Position numbers and translations under genes: made by a program | Origin: Bombyx mori | Lineage: Eukaryota; Arthropoda; Insecta; Lepidoptera; Bombycidae | Reading direction: 5' to 3' | Assembly (NCBI RefSeq): GCF_030269925.1 | Contig: NC_085109.1 | Coordinates: 4,092,001 to 4,156,000, forward strand | DNA: 64,000 bases | Notes under the pieces: generated by a model | The model's input: the letters and a program-made list of their open reading frames with translations, nothing else | Database searches by the model: none | Told to the model about the DNA's origin: nothing | In this document: piece by piece, positions 1 through 11,200 of the stretch | Numbering within the stretch: position 1 is the stretch's first letter | Layout: each line of letters opens with the position of its first letter

Positions 1-544
1 CCACCATTATCGAATATAAATTTTTAAATATAAACTTATTTCTTCATTCGCAATCCTATTTAGACACGTGTTTTACTTCGGTTAGTTCTTATTACATTCA
101 AATGATCTACGTACATAATATTTTTAGCCACTTAACATCAGGTGAACTTTCAGCTCGTACACCTATGCAAAAAATCAGACTCGAACCTGTACTATTGTAT
201 ATTCAATTGGAGTATATCATTATAAATAATTTTCTGTATCTCTCAGTAAACAACGTTACTACGTAACTAAGTCATTTACGTTCAATGTATGTAAATGAAC
301 GAAGAGATATTGTATTGTGTACGTACTCGTTGAATTCTCATTATTTATACAGTAATGATATGAAAACAATTGAGCAATTAGCGTGCTATTCTGAATTGTT
401 AGTTCGACCAAATACCTACATCTCAACAATATGTTTTTATTGAAGTAATTTTTCTAGTCTTATAACAAGGTGAACGTTTATGAATTATGCGCCTGTAAGT
501 AAGTAAGTAATTTCTCGGTATTAGAAGCATAAGATCGGATATCC

Positions 545-1122
545 ATGATTTCATTCCAATTGAATGCGTTTCAGTTTGAAGGGTGGGGCAGCCGTTGTAA
601 CTATACTGAGACCTTAACATTCCCGATCCTGCGGAAAGAATGGAAAGCAGTCGACGTCGCCCAAAACACGTCATCTCGGATCCTCCCGATCCACTAACGG
701 TGCTTCTAGGTACTTCAAGCACCGGTCACCGTTCTCGTCGAACCCGTCGCTTGCGACGAAGGGCTCGACGAGTAAATTAACTCTCAGACACAGCCCACTG
801 AGTTTCTCGCCGGATCTTCTCAGTGGGTCGCGTTTCCGATCCGGTGGTAGATTCTGCGAAGCACGGCTCTTGCTAGAGTTCGTGTTAGCAACGTCGTCAG
901 GTTTGAGCCCCGTGAGCTCACCTACTAGTTAAGGTTACGCTGGAATAGCCTCTCAAGGCTACCAGCTTAGGTAGGAAAAAAAAAAGAGACCTTAAAAGTT
1001 TTAAAACTCACATCTCAAGATAAGTGGCGCCATTTACGTTGTAGATGTATATGTGTTCCGGTAATCACTTAACACCAGGTGGACTGTGAGCTCGTCCATC
1101 CATCGAAGCAATAAAATAAAAA
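545..1122 (+). repeat. Bm1 SINE fragment, split by a LINE tail
   Basis: The Bm1 body is recognisable at about 560-617 (the segment equivalent to the one preceding 'gagacctta' in other copies) and resumes at 986-1122, ending in the usual 'aagcaataaaa' tail. The two halves are separated by the insertion at 618-985. The tRNA-like head is missing, as in most copies here. Confidence 0.8.
618..985 (+). mobile_element. LINE 3' end (BMC1-like) with 10-bp target duplication
   Basis: A 368-bp non-LTR retrotransposon tail ending in poly(A). It is flanked by identical copies of GAGACCTTAA (608-617 and 986-995), a clear target-site duplication inside Bm1. Related sequence recurs at 31815-31980, 33430-33800, 41960-42150 and, reversed, 51537-51705. 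The name BMC1 is from memory and tentative. Confidence 0.7.
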
Positions 1123-1157
1123 AACGGAATCCTGGTCGGTAGCACAAAAAAAATATC

Positions 1158-1239
1158 CGCTGAGGACAGGATTCGAACCTGCGCGGGTATAACCCATTGG
1201 ATTTCAAGTCCAACTCCTTAACCACTCGGACACCTCAGC
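1158..1239 (-). tRNA. tRNA-Ser(UGA), array copy 1
   Basis: An 82-nt class II tRNA on the minus strand. The 7-bp acceptor stem is GCTGAGG/CCTCAGC with discriminator G, the serine identity base. The A box is TGTCCGAGTGG and the B box GGTTCGAATCC. The anticodon loop CTTGAAA gives anticodon UGA, and a long variable arm is present. There is no intron. A run of T residues lies just downstream on the transcribed strand (plus-strand A run at about 1145-1153), as expected for a Pol III terminator. Confidence 0.95.
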
Positions 1240-1954
1240 AACTACAAAAAGTTATGAATGTAACAACAACCACCTTTAAATAAAAATAATTAGCTGATAA
1301 TTGCGTTCCCGTAAAATTAAGGCTTTTATTCTGGCAAGTTAAAAATATTAAGTATATAATATAATATATAAAATAAGAAGTAGTATTGATAAGTCGTAAT
1401 ACCTTTATTAGAAGACCACGTTAAAGCGATCAGTTTCAGTACAAGGTTCTGTCTAAAGTTCAATTCTATTAATTTCATAAAAAAATATACAAATATCTTA
1501 GTGCTCGTCTAACACGCAATTATAATAGCTTTCTGTACTCATTAGGAGCTATTGAATTTCGGTCAGGGTCCGCTGCGACTATCGGTAAATGTAAAAAAAC
1601 ATAAGTTTCCTGAAACTCCTCGCGTGCCACTTGTCTTATTTTGAGTGTTTTGAATCAAAGCCTATGTGCTATTTCGATGTGTAACCTATGAATAAGTTTC
1701 ATAAAAAACCGTCCAGTAGTCTGTCTCCTTGCGTAAGATCAACAAACATCCATCCAACCTCACAAATGTTCGCATTTACAATTAATATTAATAGAATCAA
1801 TAAATAAATACGGTTATTACCCTAACCTACTTTATTTGATTTGATTTGATTAAATAAAAAAAATGAAAAAAAGTGTTCTAATATTTCCTGGTATATATTA
1901 CAAAATGTATATATAACGGCTCATTAAATTTAAATGCGAAGGATTAAAAATATT

Positions 1955-2036
1955 CGCTGAGGACAGGATTCGAACCTGCGCGGGTATGACCCATTGGATT
2001 TCAAGTCCAACTCCTTAACCACTCGGACACCTCAGC
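1955..2036 (-). tRNA. tRNA-Ser(UGA), array copy 2
   Basis: Same 82-nt tRNA-Ser(UGA) as copy 1. It differs by one base in the variable arm (GGGTCATACCC instead of GGGTTATACCC), which falls in the loop and leaves the stem intact. A five-T terminator follows on the transcribed strand. The surrounding 700 bp are homologous to those of copies 1, 3, 4 and 5. Confidence 0.95.
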
Positions 2037-2756
2037 AACTACAAAAAACAATGAATGTAACAACAACCACCTTTAAATAAAAATAATTAGCTGATAATTG
2101 CTTTCCCGTAAAATTAAGGCTTTTATGCTGTCAAGTTAAAAATATGAAGTATATAATATAATATATAAAATAAGGTAATATTAATAAGTCGTAATACCTT
2201 TATTAGAAGACCACGTTAAAGCAATCAGTTTCAGTATAATGTTCTGTCTAAAGTTAAATTCTATTAATTTCATTAAAAAAAAATATGTATACAAATATCT
2301 TAGTGCTCATCTAACACGCAATAGCTTTCTGTACTCATTAGGAGCTATTGAATTTTGGTTACGGTCAGGCTCCGCTGCGACTATCGGTAAATGTAAAAAA
2401 AAAGTTTCCTGAAACTCCTCGCGCGCCTCTTATCGTATTTTGAGTGTTCTGAATCAAAGCCTCTATGTGCTATTCCGAAATATAACCTATGAATAAGTTT
2501 CATAAAAAACCGTCCAGTAGTCTGTCTCCTTGCGTAAGATCAACAAACATCCATCCACCCTCACAAATTTTCGCATTTACAATTCATATTAATAAAATCA
2601 ATAAATAAATACGGTTATTATCCTAACCTACTTTATTTGATTTGATTTGATTAAATAAAAAAAAATGAAAAAAAGTCTTCTAATATTTTCTGGTATATAT
2701 TACATTATGTACATATAACGGCCCATTAAATTTAACTGCGAAAGATTAAAAATATT

Positions 2757-2838
2757 CGCTGAGGACAGGATTCGAACCTGCGCGGGTATAACCCATTGGA
2801 TTTCAAGTCCAACTCCTTAACCACTCGGACACCTCAGC
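2757..2838 (-). tRNA. tRNA-Ser(UGA), array copy 3
   Basis: Identical in the 82-nt gene body to copy 1, with A and B boxes and acceptor stem intact. A T-run terminator follows on the minus strand. Its repeat unit contains an extra block of about 0.5 kb (about 2946-3460) that units 1 and 2 lack. Confidence 0.95.
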
Positions 2839-4053
2839 AACTATGAAAAACAATGAATGTAACAACAACCACCTTTTAATAAAAATAATTAGCTGATAAT
2901 TGCGTTCCCTTAAAATTAAGGCATTTATTCTGTCAAGTTAAAAAAGTAAACAAACACTTTAAATAATTAAAAAAACCAAAACTTTAATATATACATAGGT
3001 AGTTCAATAGTAAGTCTATTGAGGATTTCATTCTCGCCTTCTTAGTTCGACACTAGATCAGTTCAGTGGTACTATATATAATATATTATCATGTTGACAT
3101 CAGAAACACATAAAATTATCAACTCTCATAATGGTACAACAGAGTAATGATGAAATAAACGTTACAGTAAAATATTTCACTAAGCACACCCGACGGGTAT
3201 GTTAAACTATATAGTAAGTACATGTATAGTAAAATACATCACGTGTTAGGTAATTGAATACCCTGCGATCTTCAGGCGTACCTGGCGGTAAATAACTGTT
3301 TTGTTTATTTTTAAATTAGCCACCAATATCATTACCGCTAACATTACAGCTTTGCTATACTTAAGATACCAATAAAAATCAATTAAGTAGATGTTTGTTT
3401 GCGATCAAACGACTAATGCTATTATAATTCACCTTTTTTTGTGTTTGTTTAATGAGAAATAAGAAGTAATATTAATAAGTCGTAATACCTTTATTAGAAG
3501 ATCACGTTAAAGCAATCAGTTTCAGTACAAGGTTCTGTCTAAAGTCTAAATTTCTATTAATTTTATAAAAAAAATATACATGTATGTATGTATGTATCTC
3601 CAAAACAATCTTAGTGCTCGTCTAACACGCAATAGCTGTCTGTACTTATTAGGAACTATTTATTGAATTTTGGTCACGGTCCGTTGTGACTATCGGTAAA
3701 TGTAAATCAAGTTTCCTGAAACTCCTCGCGCGCCACTTGTCGTATTTTGAGTGTTCTGAATCAAAACCTATATGTGCTATTCCGAAAAATAACCTATGAA
3801 TAAGTTTCATCAAAATCCGTCCAGTAGTCTGTCTCCTTGCGTAAGATCAACAAACATCCATCCACCCTCACAAATGTTCGCATTTACAATTCATATTAAT
3901 AGAATCAATAAACAAATATGGTTATTACCCTAACCTATTTTATAAAGTAAAAAATAAATGAATAAAAAAATATCTTCTAATATTTTCTGGTATATATTAC
4001 ATTATGTATATATAACGGCTCATTAAATTTGAATGCGAAGAATTAAAAATATT

Positions 4054-4135
4054 CGCTGAGGACAGGATTCGAACCTGCGCGGGTATAACCCATTGGATTT
4101 CAAGTCCAACTCCTTAACCACTCGGACACCTCAGC
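4054..4135 (-). tRNA. tRNA-Ser(UGA), array copy 4
   Basis: Intact 82-nt tRNA-Ser(UGA), identical in the gene body to copy 1. Its unit has the longer form seen in unit 3 and is interrupted at 4288-5595 by a DD37D transposon. Confidence 0.95.
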
Positions 4136-4287
4136 AACTACATAAGGCAACGAATTTAACAGCAACCACCTTTAAATAAAAATAATTAGCTGATAATTGC
4201 GTTCCCGTAAAATTAAGGCTTTTATTCTGTCAAGTTAAAAAGTAAACAAACTCTTTAAATAATTGAAAAAACCAAAACTTTAATATA

Positions 4288-5595
4288 CCTAGTCAGGTCA
4301 TAAATTCTGTCACATATTTAATGTAAAATAATTGAAACAAGTTTATTGATTATGTAACCATTCATATACCAAAATGAACTTAACAAAACATAGATTCTTA
4401 TGAAACTAAAGTTTATTCAAAATGACCTCCGTGATTTTGAATACAGGCCTTCAATCTGCGCGGCCAGTCGTCTATCGCAGCACGAACGAGGTCCATGTCT
4501 ATATCGGCGGCAGCCTTAATCAAGGATGTCTTGAGTGATTCCAAATTGAGATGAGGCTTTGAGCACGCCTTTTCCTCCAAGTGTTGCCATATCTTGTAAT
4601 CTAACGGATTCAAATCTGGACTGGAGGAGGGCCAGTCTTCGTGCCGGATGAAGTCGATTTCACGCGCCGCCAGCCAGTCTTGTGTGCTCTTCGCTCTACG
4701 AGCTGGCGCCGAATCTTGTTGGAATACCCAGTGCCTGTTATTGAACATGGTATGAGAAACAGGTTCCACAAGGTTCGTCAGGACTGTATTTTGATACACA
4801 ATTGCATTCGTTTTTACACCTTTCTCACAAAAATGTACCTCTGTTAAGCCCCAATAAGAAACTCCCAACCATACCATGAGCGAGGATGGAAAATGACCTC
4901 GTTGGACACATGGAATACGGTAGCTCGCTTCTTCACTACTGTGTGCGTACACCTTATCATTTTGTTTGTTGTAGCTCTCTTCTACGGTAAAAATTTTTTC
5001 ATCCGAAAAAAGAATTTCCCGATATTTTTTGCGCGCGTACCGCTTCAACAAAGCGCGGCATCTCTTCAGTCTCAGGTCCATTAGACGAGCATTCAAACGA
5101 TGTCCTGTTTTTCTTCGATATGCCCGAAGCCCTAAGTCTTCATTTAACACCCTTTTCACCGTGGTTCTGCTTAACCCCATCTGAAGGGCCAACAGTTTCT
5201 GCTTACGTTTGGGATTTCTTTGAATTCGCGCCTTCACAGCTTTTATCACTGCTGGAGTCCTAACAGACCGAGGGCGACCACTTCTTGACCTGTCATCTAC
5301 ACTAGAGTCTTCATTGTATCGTTTGATGGTACTATAAACGAATCTTTTGGTAATATTAAAATTTTTCAGTATGTTAAAAATTTGAATTGGCGCGTAACCG
5401 CAACGATGCAACGCAATAACTGCAACACGGTCTTCTTTAAGCGTCCACTCCATATTTAAAAAATGAGTAAAATTCTAAAAGTATACATTTGTATTTCCAT
5501 GAACAATTCGAAATTCAAATTCAATAAACTTTTTTGTGGCCAACATTCTAAAAGAAAAGTTTTTACTGTGTGACGATACTTATGACCTGACTAGT
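4288..5595 (-). mobile_element. DD37D Tc1/mariner element, copy A
   Basis: A 1308-bp element. Its ends share an inverted repeat beginning CTAGTCAGGTCATAA, and it is flanked by TA duplications (4286-4287, 5596-5597). It encodes an uninterrupted transposase at 4413-5453. The homologous empty site is visible at about 2990-3003 in the preceding array unit. It resembles the maT/Bmmar1-type DD37D lineage known from Bombyx; the exact family is tentative. Confidence 0.9.
4413..5453 (-). CDS. DD37D mariner-type transposase, 346 aa, open frame
   Basis: Cut-and-paste transposase. The N-terminal third (about 1-110) has the paired helix-turn-helix character of Tc1/mariner proteins, with a GRPR-like motif at 59-62 between the two halves. 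The catalytic triad reads D151 (in LFSDEKIF), D247 (in QQDSAP) and D285 (in NPLDY), with 37 residues between the last two, hence DD37D. The frame is full length. However, residue 252, His in copies C and D and conserved as HDxAPxH-type His in the superfamily, is Arg here. The copy may therefore be open but impaired. It is transcribed in the same direction as the three other copies in the window. Confidence 0.9.
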   Translation of the reverse strand: MEWTLKEDRVAVIALHRCGYAPIQIFNILKNFNITKRFVYSTIKRYNEDSSVDDRSRSGRPRSVRTPAVIKAVKARIQRNPKRKQKLLALQMGLSRTTVKRVLNEDLGLRAYRRKTGHRLNARLMDLRLKRCRALLKRYARKKYREILFSDEKIFTVEESYNKQNDKVYAHSSEEASYRIPCVQRGHFPSSLMVWLGVSYWGLTEVHFCEKGVKTNAIVYQNTVLTNLVEPVSHTMFNNRHWVFQQDSAPARRAKSTQDWLAAREIDFIRHEDWPSSSPDLNPLDYKIWQHLEEKACSKPHLNLESLKTSLIKAAADIDMDLVRAAIDDWPRRLKACIQNHGGHFE

Positions 5596-5821
5596 TATGT
5601 ATACATAGGTAGTTCAATAGTTAGTCTATTGAGGATTTCGTTCTCGCCTTCTTAGTTCGACACTAGATCAGTTCAGTGGTACTATAATATATTATCGTAT
5701 TGTCATCAGAAACACATAAAATTATCAACTCTCATAATGGTACAACAGAGTAATGATGAAATAAACGTTACATTAAAATATTTCACTAAGCACACCCGAC
5801 GGGTATGTTAAACTATATAGT

Positions 5822-6110
5822 AATTAGAGTCAAATCTGGGTAAGTGAGAACTGGGTAAGTGAGAAAACTCGATAAGTGAGAGTAATAGCCAGGACCCGTC
5901 ATTTCAAGCTCTTAAAACCTCTATTAGCGAGAAACAGAAACCTACCTACAGAAACCTACCTAAAACGACTCTCTCTTACAGAAGAGAGAGTCGTTTTTCC
6001 CATATGGACCTCCGTTAGTGAGACTGCTACTTATCTATACCTCTATCAGCGACAGTCGAGCTTTATTTATTTACATATATTATTTAGAAGGAACAAATGA
6101 AAAAACAAAT
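5822..6110. other. Unassigned insert in tRNA array with 16-bp hairpin
   Basis: Array homology breaks at about 5822. The segment has a 'gggtaagtgaga' motif iterated near its start and a perfect hairpin at 5962-5997 (16-bp arms, 4-nt loop). The 'ctcgataagtgaga' flavour recalls pogo/Tigger-like termini, but no transposase or second terminus was found. Confidence 0.35.
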
Positions 6111-6254
6111 TACAAATTTAACATCTGCTATTTTATGATCCATTCTTAACTTTCGTGGAACTTCCTAACATTGTTTTTGTATTTTTTTCTCGTCAATATT
6201 GAACCTATTCTATTTCGTGGAGCTAACACAGGAATACATTTTTTTTTTTATGAT

Positions 6255-6560
6255 TTAAGTGTTACTGGTGGCCTTGAGGCCTTTCCAGTTTCACCAGGAC
6301 AGGTGGGCGAGCAAAGGCTCAGCTAGGAGGGGTGGGTTTGCTAACAGCTACCCGAGCGCCTCCGAAGGAGACCTAACTACCAGAACGGAATCGCGACCCG
6401 CTGAGAAGATCCGGAAAGAAACTCAGCGGGCTGATGCATGGGGTAGGTTGCACGTCGAACTCTTTGTCGAGTTTGACGAGTACGGCTACCGGGGTTCCTC
6501 AGCCTGCTCCTAGTGTTAGAGCTGAAGGTATCTAATGCAAGAGTTATTGGATCTGGTGGA
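6255..6560 (-). mobile_element. LINE 3'-UTR-like fragment
   Basis: Read on the minus strand it contains the 'cccgctgagtttct...ggatcttctcag' stem-like block also found in the BMC1-like tails, but diverged elsewhere. A T run at about 6240-6249 on the plus strand fits a poly(A) tail of a minus-strand insert. No intact coding frame. Confidence 0.45.
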
Positions 6561-6761
6561 TCCGTAACCCTCACAAGCTTCCGCATTTACAATTAATATT
6601 AAGCGAATCAATAAATAAATAAATAGGGTTATTACCCTACCTACTTTATTAAGTAAAAAATAAATGAATAAAAAAATATCTTCTAATATTTTCTGGTATA
6701 TATTACATTATGTATATATAGCGGCTCATTAAATTTAAATGCGAAGGATTAAAAAAATATT

Positions 6762-6843
6762 CGCTGAGGACAGGATTCGAACCTGCGCGGGTATAACCCA
6801 TTGGATTTCAAGTCCAACTCCTTAACCACTCGGACACCTCAGC
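6762..6843 (-). tRNA. tRNA-Ser(UGA), array copy 5
   Basis: Intact 82-nt tRNA-Ser(UGA). The homologous flank is present on the left from about 6570. Homology stops abruptly right after the tRNA's 5' end (plus-strand 6844), so this copy marks the right edge of the array. A seven-T terminator follows on the transcribed strand. Confidence 0.95.
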
Positions 6844-8236
6844 TACGTTGTTACAAACTAAAACATATGATAATCTGCTCAGTAATAGTTTGTATTTATC
6901 TTCAGTTAAATAGTTATTTGTAAGAGAATCTGTTGTTAGCAACACGTTTGAAACAATTAATTGCAGACGAATTGTTGTCACAAGCACTATTATTATTACT
7001 TACTGTGGTAATAAGGAGGTCTGAAAGTGTGCTCCTGCACAGACCATCTGGGTGGGAATATTACGAAATCAGCGATGGCGATCCCAGGTTTTGCAGAAGG
7101 ACACGTCAACACCGTAAATATTGAAGGGTCCTAATGAAAACAAAAAAAATACTATTACTAGAATCAAGATTATTGTTACTATTAACTCTTATTCTGCTAA
7201 ATAAATTAGATCCGGGCATATTGTGAACTATCTGTTTTTGTTACACATTCCGTCTTTCAATTATGTTTGAATGTGAAAAATATTTCCTGAATTACAAGTA
7301 ACCACCTCAAGGCTTCGATCGCACGCACGCTCTATACATTTTCAATATAAATATTAGTTAACATTATACTATTAGTCATTAGATAAAAAATTTTTTTTTT
7401 TTATTACCCCTTTAGGCAGACGAGCTTACGGCCCACCTAATGGTGAGTGGTTACCGTCGCCCATGGACTTCAGCAATGCCAGGGGCAGAGCCAAGCCGCT
7501 GTCTACCGTTAATTCCCTATTTTCAACGTACTCGTAAATATTCTGTTCAATTACATTAACGAAGGTGCGTGTCTGAAAACAATTTTATTGACTTAACATA
7601 ATTCTTTGCATTATGTACTCAGTCTGTTTGTTTTACGGGCGGAGTACGCGACCAATTAATGTAGATCTTTCTTACATTCGTTGTTACTTTATAATTTACA
7701 AGTATTAATGTTTTAAGGAGCTCAACAACAAAAACAAAAGAGGATCGGTCTACAAAAGAGTTAGGTTATAAATAATATTCTATCATAGTCTAATTATGTT
7801 GGTTTTCAAACGGTAACAATTAAGAAGTATAAGGACTGCTCTGAGGCATTGTTCATCATCATCTCCTTTTTATCATCGCACCTCCCGCCATCGGAGCAGA
7901 GTTCATCCATATTATCTGGAACCGCTGCGTTCATTGACAGTGCGTTTCCAGAGGTCTTTTTTGCCACGTACCATCCGGCTATGGAATGAGTCCCTCCACG
8001 GTGTTTCCCGAGCTCTATGACATGTCCTTCTTCAAACGAGGCTTGTGGAGAGTATTAAGCGGTAGGCAGCGGCTTGGCTCTGCCCCTGGCATTGCTGAAG
8101 TCCATGGGCGACGGTTAACGGCCCACCTAATGGTGGGCCGTTAACCGTCGCATAATAGCCTTAGTCTGCCTACAAGGGCAAAAAAAGACGCTCTCTCGGT
8201 GTTATTTCAAGAATATGAGTAATAATTAAGTCAAAT
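6844..8236. other. Non-coding stretch with LINE tails
   Basis: No host gene seen. It contains a LINE tail on the minus strand at about 7405-7515 and a longer plus-strand LINE end at about 7845-8190. The rest is AT-rich and unrecognised. If the missing HGD exons lie left of the window, this stretch and the tRNA array are inside an HGD intron. Confidence 0.5.
7845..8190 (+). mobile_element. LINE reverse-transcriptase C-terminal end and tail
   Basis: The plus strand encodes a broken stretch with 'STVFPELYDMSFFKRGLWRV', typical of the extreme C-terminus of jockey/CR1-like reverse transcriptases. It is followed by the common tail 'ggcagcggcttggctctgcc' and 'gggcaaaaaa'. Related tails occur at 7405-7515 (minus), 27950-28050 and 35490-35607. 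Confidence 0.6.
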
Positions 8237-8299
8237 TTAGTTTTTAAAGGCTATATTAAGCTTATATTGTATATATATAGAAAATATATGGAAACTTAC

Positions 8300-11200
8300 A
8301 CAATGATCGTACAAAACAGCGTTGATAACCATAAAGTTGTTTAGATCGTATTTGTAAGGCACATAGTTTCCGTGCCAAGCAACTACGTCGAACGGATTGT
8401 GATTTTGTTCGGCAACAAATAGAAACCCTTGGTACTTGTTGAAGATCTGGAAACCTGTTGAATTTAAACACGTGCTGTGATACGACCCTTGTATCAAGGG
8501 ACAATCTTCATGAATGCATCAAGAAATTTTAGAACTGGCGTGATAAAACATAATATTTTTTTATAGTTCGAAGGTTTTTGCAAATCAAGTAATAAAGTTT
8601 AGGTACAGATTACATTGATAAAACCAGTATTTCTTTATTTAGTTGTACCAACAAAGTGATCACTAATTCAAGACATCGCTGAATTGATAAGAAGGTACGA
8701 GATAAGCGTCACCTCAACTTTAAATAGTAATAATTGGCATGGTTCTATTAAAAAAGAACCATGATGTTGCTAAGAATAATAATAAAAGTGAATTTGAGTA
8801 ACAAACCAGGAGTTTCTTCATCAACATAGTGAGCTACCGGTGTTAGAAAATCCCTCGGATTCGCCAGTCCATTAGCTCCGATAGGTCCAAGATCAGGCAG
8901 CTTAAAATGACCGTCGAAAACTTCTAATATGTACCCCCTAAGAAATACATTATAAAATACTTGTAGCAAAGTTAATTGAACACAAAAAAAGTTAATTTCC
9001 AGTGTCATTACCAATAATTTTACCCAACAAAGAGTTGTAAACTCGCGTCTTCATCAAAGACCTTAGTCTTTTATTGTACTAAATAGACCGGAGTAAAGGT
9101 TATTAAATTAAATATTAAATAACTGGAAAGAAAGCACTAACGGTCATCGGGCCCAAATTAGGATTCCCTGTGTTATGGACAAGGGCGGATCCAGCTTTGG
9201 CGCCAGGAGGGGGTCACATAGTCAAATTTAGTTGCGTTCGTTCCCAAACGTTTGCGATTATAGAAAATTATTATATTATATTAAATTAATTAAATATTGA
9301 AGCTATGTAGTTACATAAAACCTGTATGGTGACAAAATATATAAAAAAAATCATTATATTCAATTAGTGGTCCACCTAAGTTATGGACCCAGTTCAGGGG
9401 GTGGTCATGACCCCCATGACCCTCCCCCTGGATCCGCCATTGGTTATGGATACCAGGGACTGAACATATATTTATGTGCGTTTAAATATATAAACATATT
9501 TAGATAATAAGAACCCAGACAAAGAGCAAACAAACCTGTTGATGACACGAATCTTTGCCAGATGTGAGAATTGAACCCACGACCCTCGGTGCAACAGTTA
9601 GGTCCGCTAACTGCATCACCGGGTCAGTTTAAATGTTATTTAGATTGCTTTGCATTTTTATTTATTTAAGAACGAGCTGACCCGGCAGACTTCGTAGTGC
9701 CTCAATCGATAAATAAAAGAACTAAGCTTTTGTATAAAATAAACTTAAAACAAATAAAAGGAATCCGTCCGACGGGGGATACACAAAGGAAAAACAATTT
9801 TTTTATTTTTATTTAATTCCGAACATTTTCCGAACAATTCAAGACCAGAATTAGTCAAATCGGTCCAGCCATTCTCGAGTTTTGACGAGACTAACGAACA
9901 GCAATTCATTTTTATATAGATAGATAGATGAACAATTTCTACCTGGTAGGACCCTCAACAAATACAGCGAATCTCATTCCAAGTTGAATAACGGCAATTT
10001 CATTCGGGGCCACCTCCATTAGACCAAATTCAGTGGTGATCTTCAATTTGCCTTGCTGTGGCACTGCAATGTAATATTCAAATACAAAGCATAATACAAA
10101 TTAAGCCGATTAGTTGAAAGCTACTTTGAAATTCAACAGTTGTAGATTCTATTACAAGTGCTAATGTAATTTGCGCTACTAAACAAACATTTCTACCGAG
10201 CAAGAAGGTTATCTTTAGATCGATTTTAAAATTGAATTCCTTAATATATCTCTGAAAAACAAAAGCTATCTTAACAGGTTCTCTTTCGTAGATTCAAATG
10301 TCAATATTTAAATTACAAATAGGTATATAGAAATAACCTTTCTAAGTCAATACGTCTGAGCAGATTATGTATTTTAATGTAACTTATTCATCAATCCAAT
10401 TGAGTTCTTCTTCTTCTTATCAGCCCACAGACGTCCACTGCTGGACATAGGCCTCCCCCAAGCCTCGCTACAAAGACCGGTCCTGCGCTGCCTGCATTCA
10501 GCGGATCCCCGCGAGCCTCGATAGATCGTCGGTCCATCTTGTGGGAGGCCTACCCACGCTACGCCTTCCGGTACGCGGTCACCACTCAAGAACTTTCTGG
10601 CTCCAACTGTCATCCGTTCTACGAGCAATGTGTCCTGCCCACTGCCAATTGATTAGTTTATAATTATTTTTACAAAGTATATTTTACCGATTAGAAAGTC
10701 TCCGTCGCTGCTGTAAAATGCGCTTTTATCCATGGAAGCGTTGCACAAGTACACGTGGATGGCTATTCCATGTCTAGAGCGAGGATCGCCAGCACCACAC
10801 ACCGTATGGAGTCCGGTCACAAAGTCCACAGACTCGTCTGATGGAATGTCGAAGGGAAGCCAGCGAGACTAGCATGTAAATAAAGTATAAACATGGTTTT
10901 TCTCAACAATAGTAGATGGAATCTTGACCATATCGTTCCTTCAAATTTAATCATGAGTGTATTTATTTTATATTTTGAGCATTATAGATATAATTAACTA
11001 AAATGATTTATTGTTTAATAACGTGCTTCACGGAAAGCTAAGTATTCTATTAATAGTACAAAATTTACAAAAAATTAATACGACTTCAAAATAAATGAGA
11101 ATTTGATCAATATACCTAGTTGAAATCAGTTAAATATATATTTTTCAGGATAACTCAAATACTACTAGTCAACTTGTGATAAATTTTAAATAGAACTACA

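Larger units (their letters stand above)
1150..6843 (-). repeat. Tandem segmental array carrying five tRNA-Ser genes
   Basis: tRNA starts are spaced 797, 802, 1297 and 2708 bp apart. Homology covers the tRNA, about 105 bp beside it ('accacctttaaataaaaat'), a block with 'gtcgtaatacctttattaga', and a block beginning 'tccgtccagtagtctg'. Larger spacings come from an extra block of about 0.5 kb in units 3 and 4, the DD37D insertion in unit 4, and unrelated sequence at about 5822-6570. Confidence 0.85.
8937..10688. other. HGD introns 4-5 with repeats
   Basis: Between HGD exons 4, 5 and 6 lie a tRNA-derived SINE split by a hAT-type MITE, a Helitron-like repeat and an RTE-like LINE fragment. The Helitron-like repeat ends about 13 bp from the exon 5 donor at 9942. 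Confidence 0.6.

Noticed and set aside
4641..5084. Plus-strand open frames repeated in every DD37D copy (68 and 63 codons)
   Set aside because: They lie antisense to the transposase and recur only because the element recurs.
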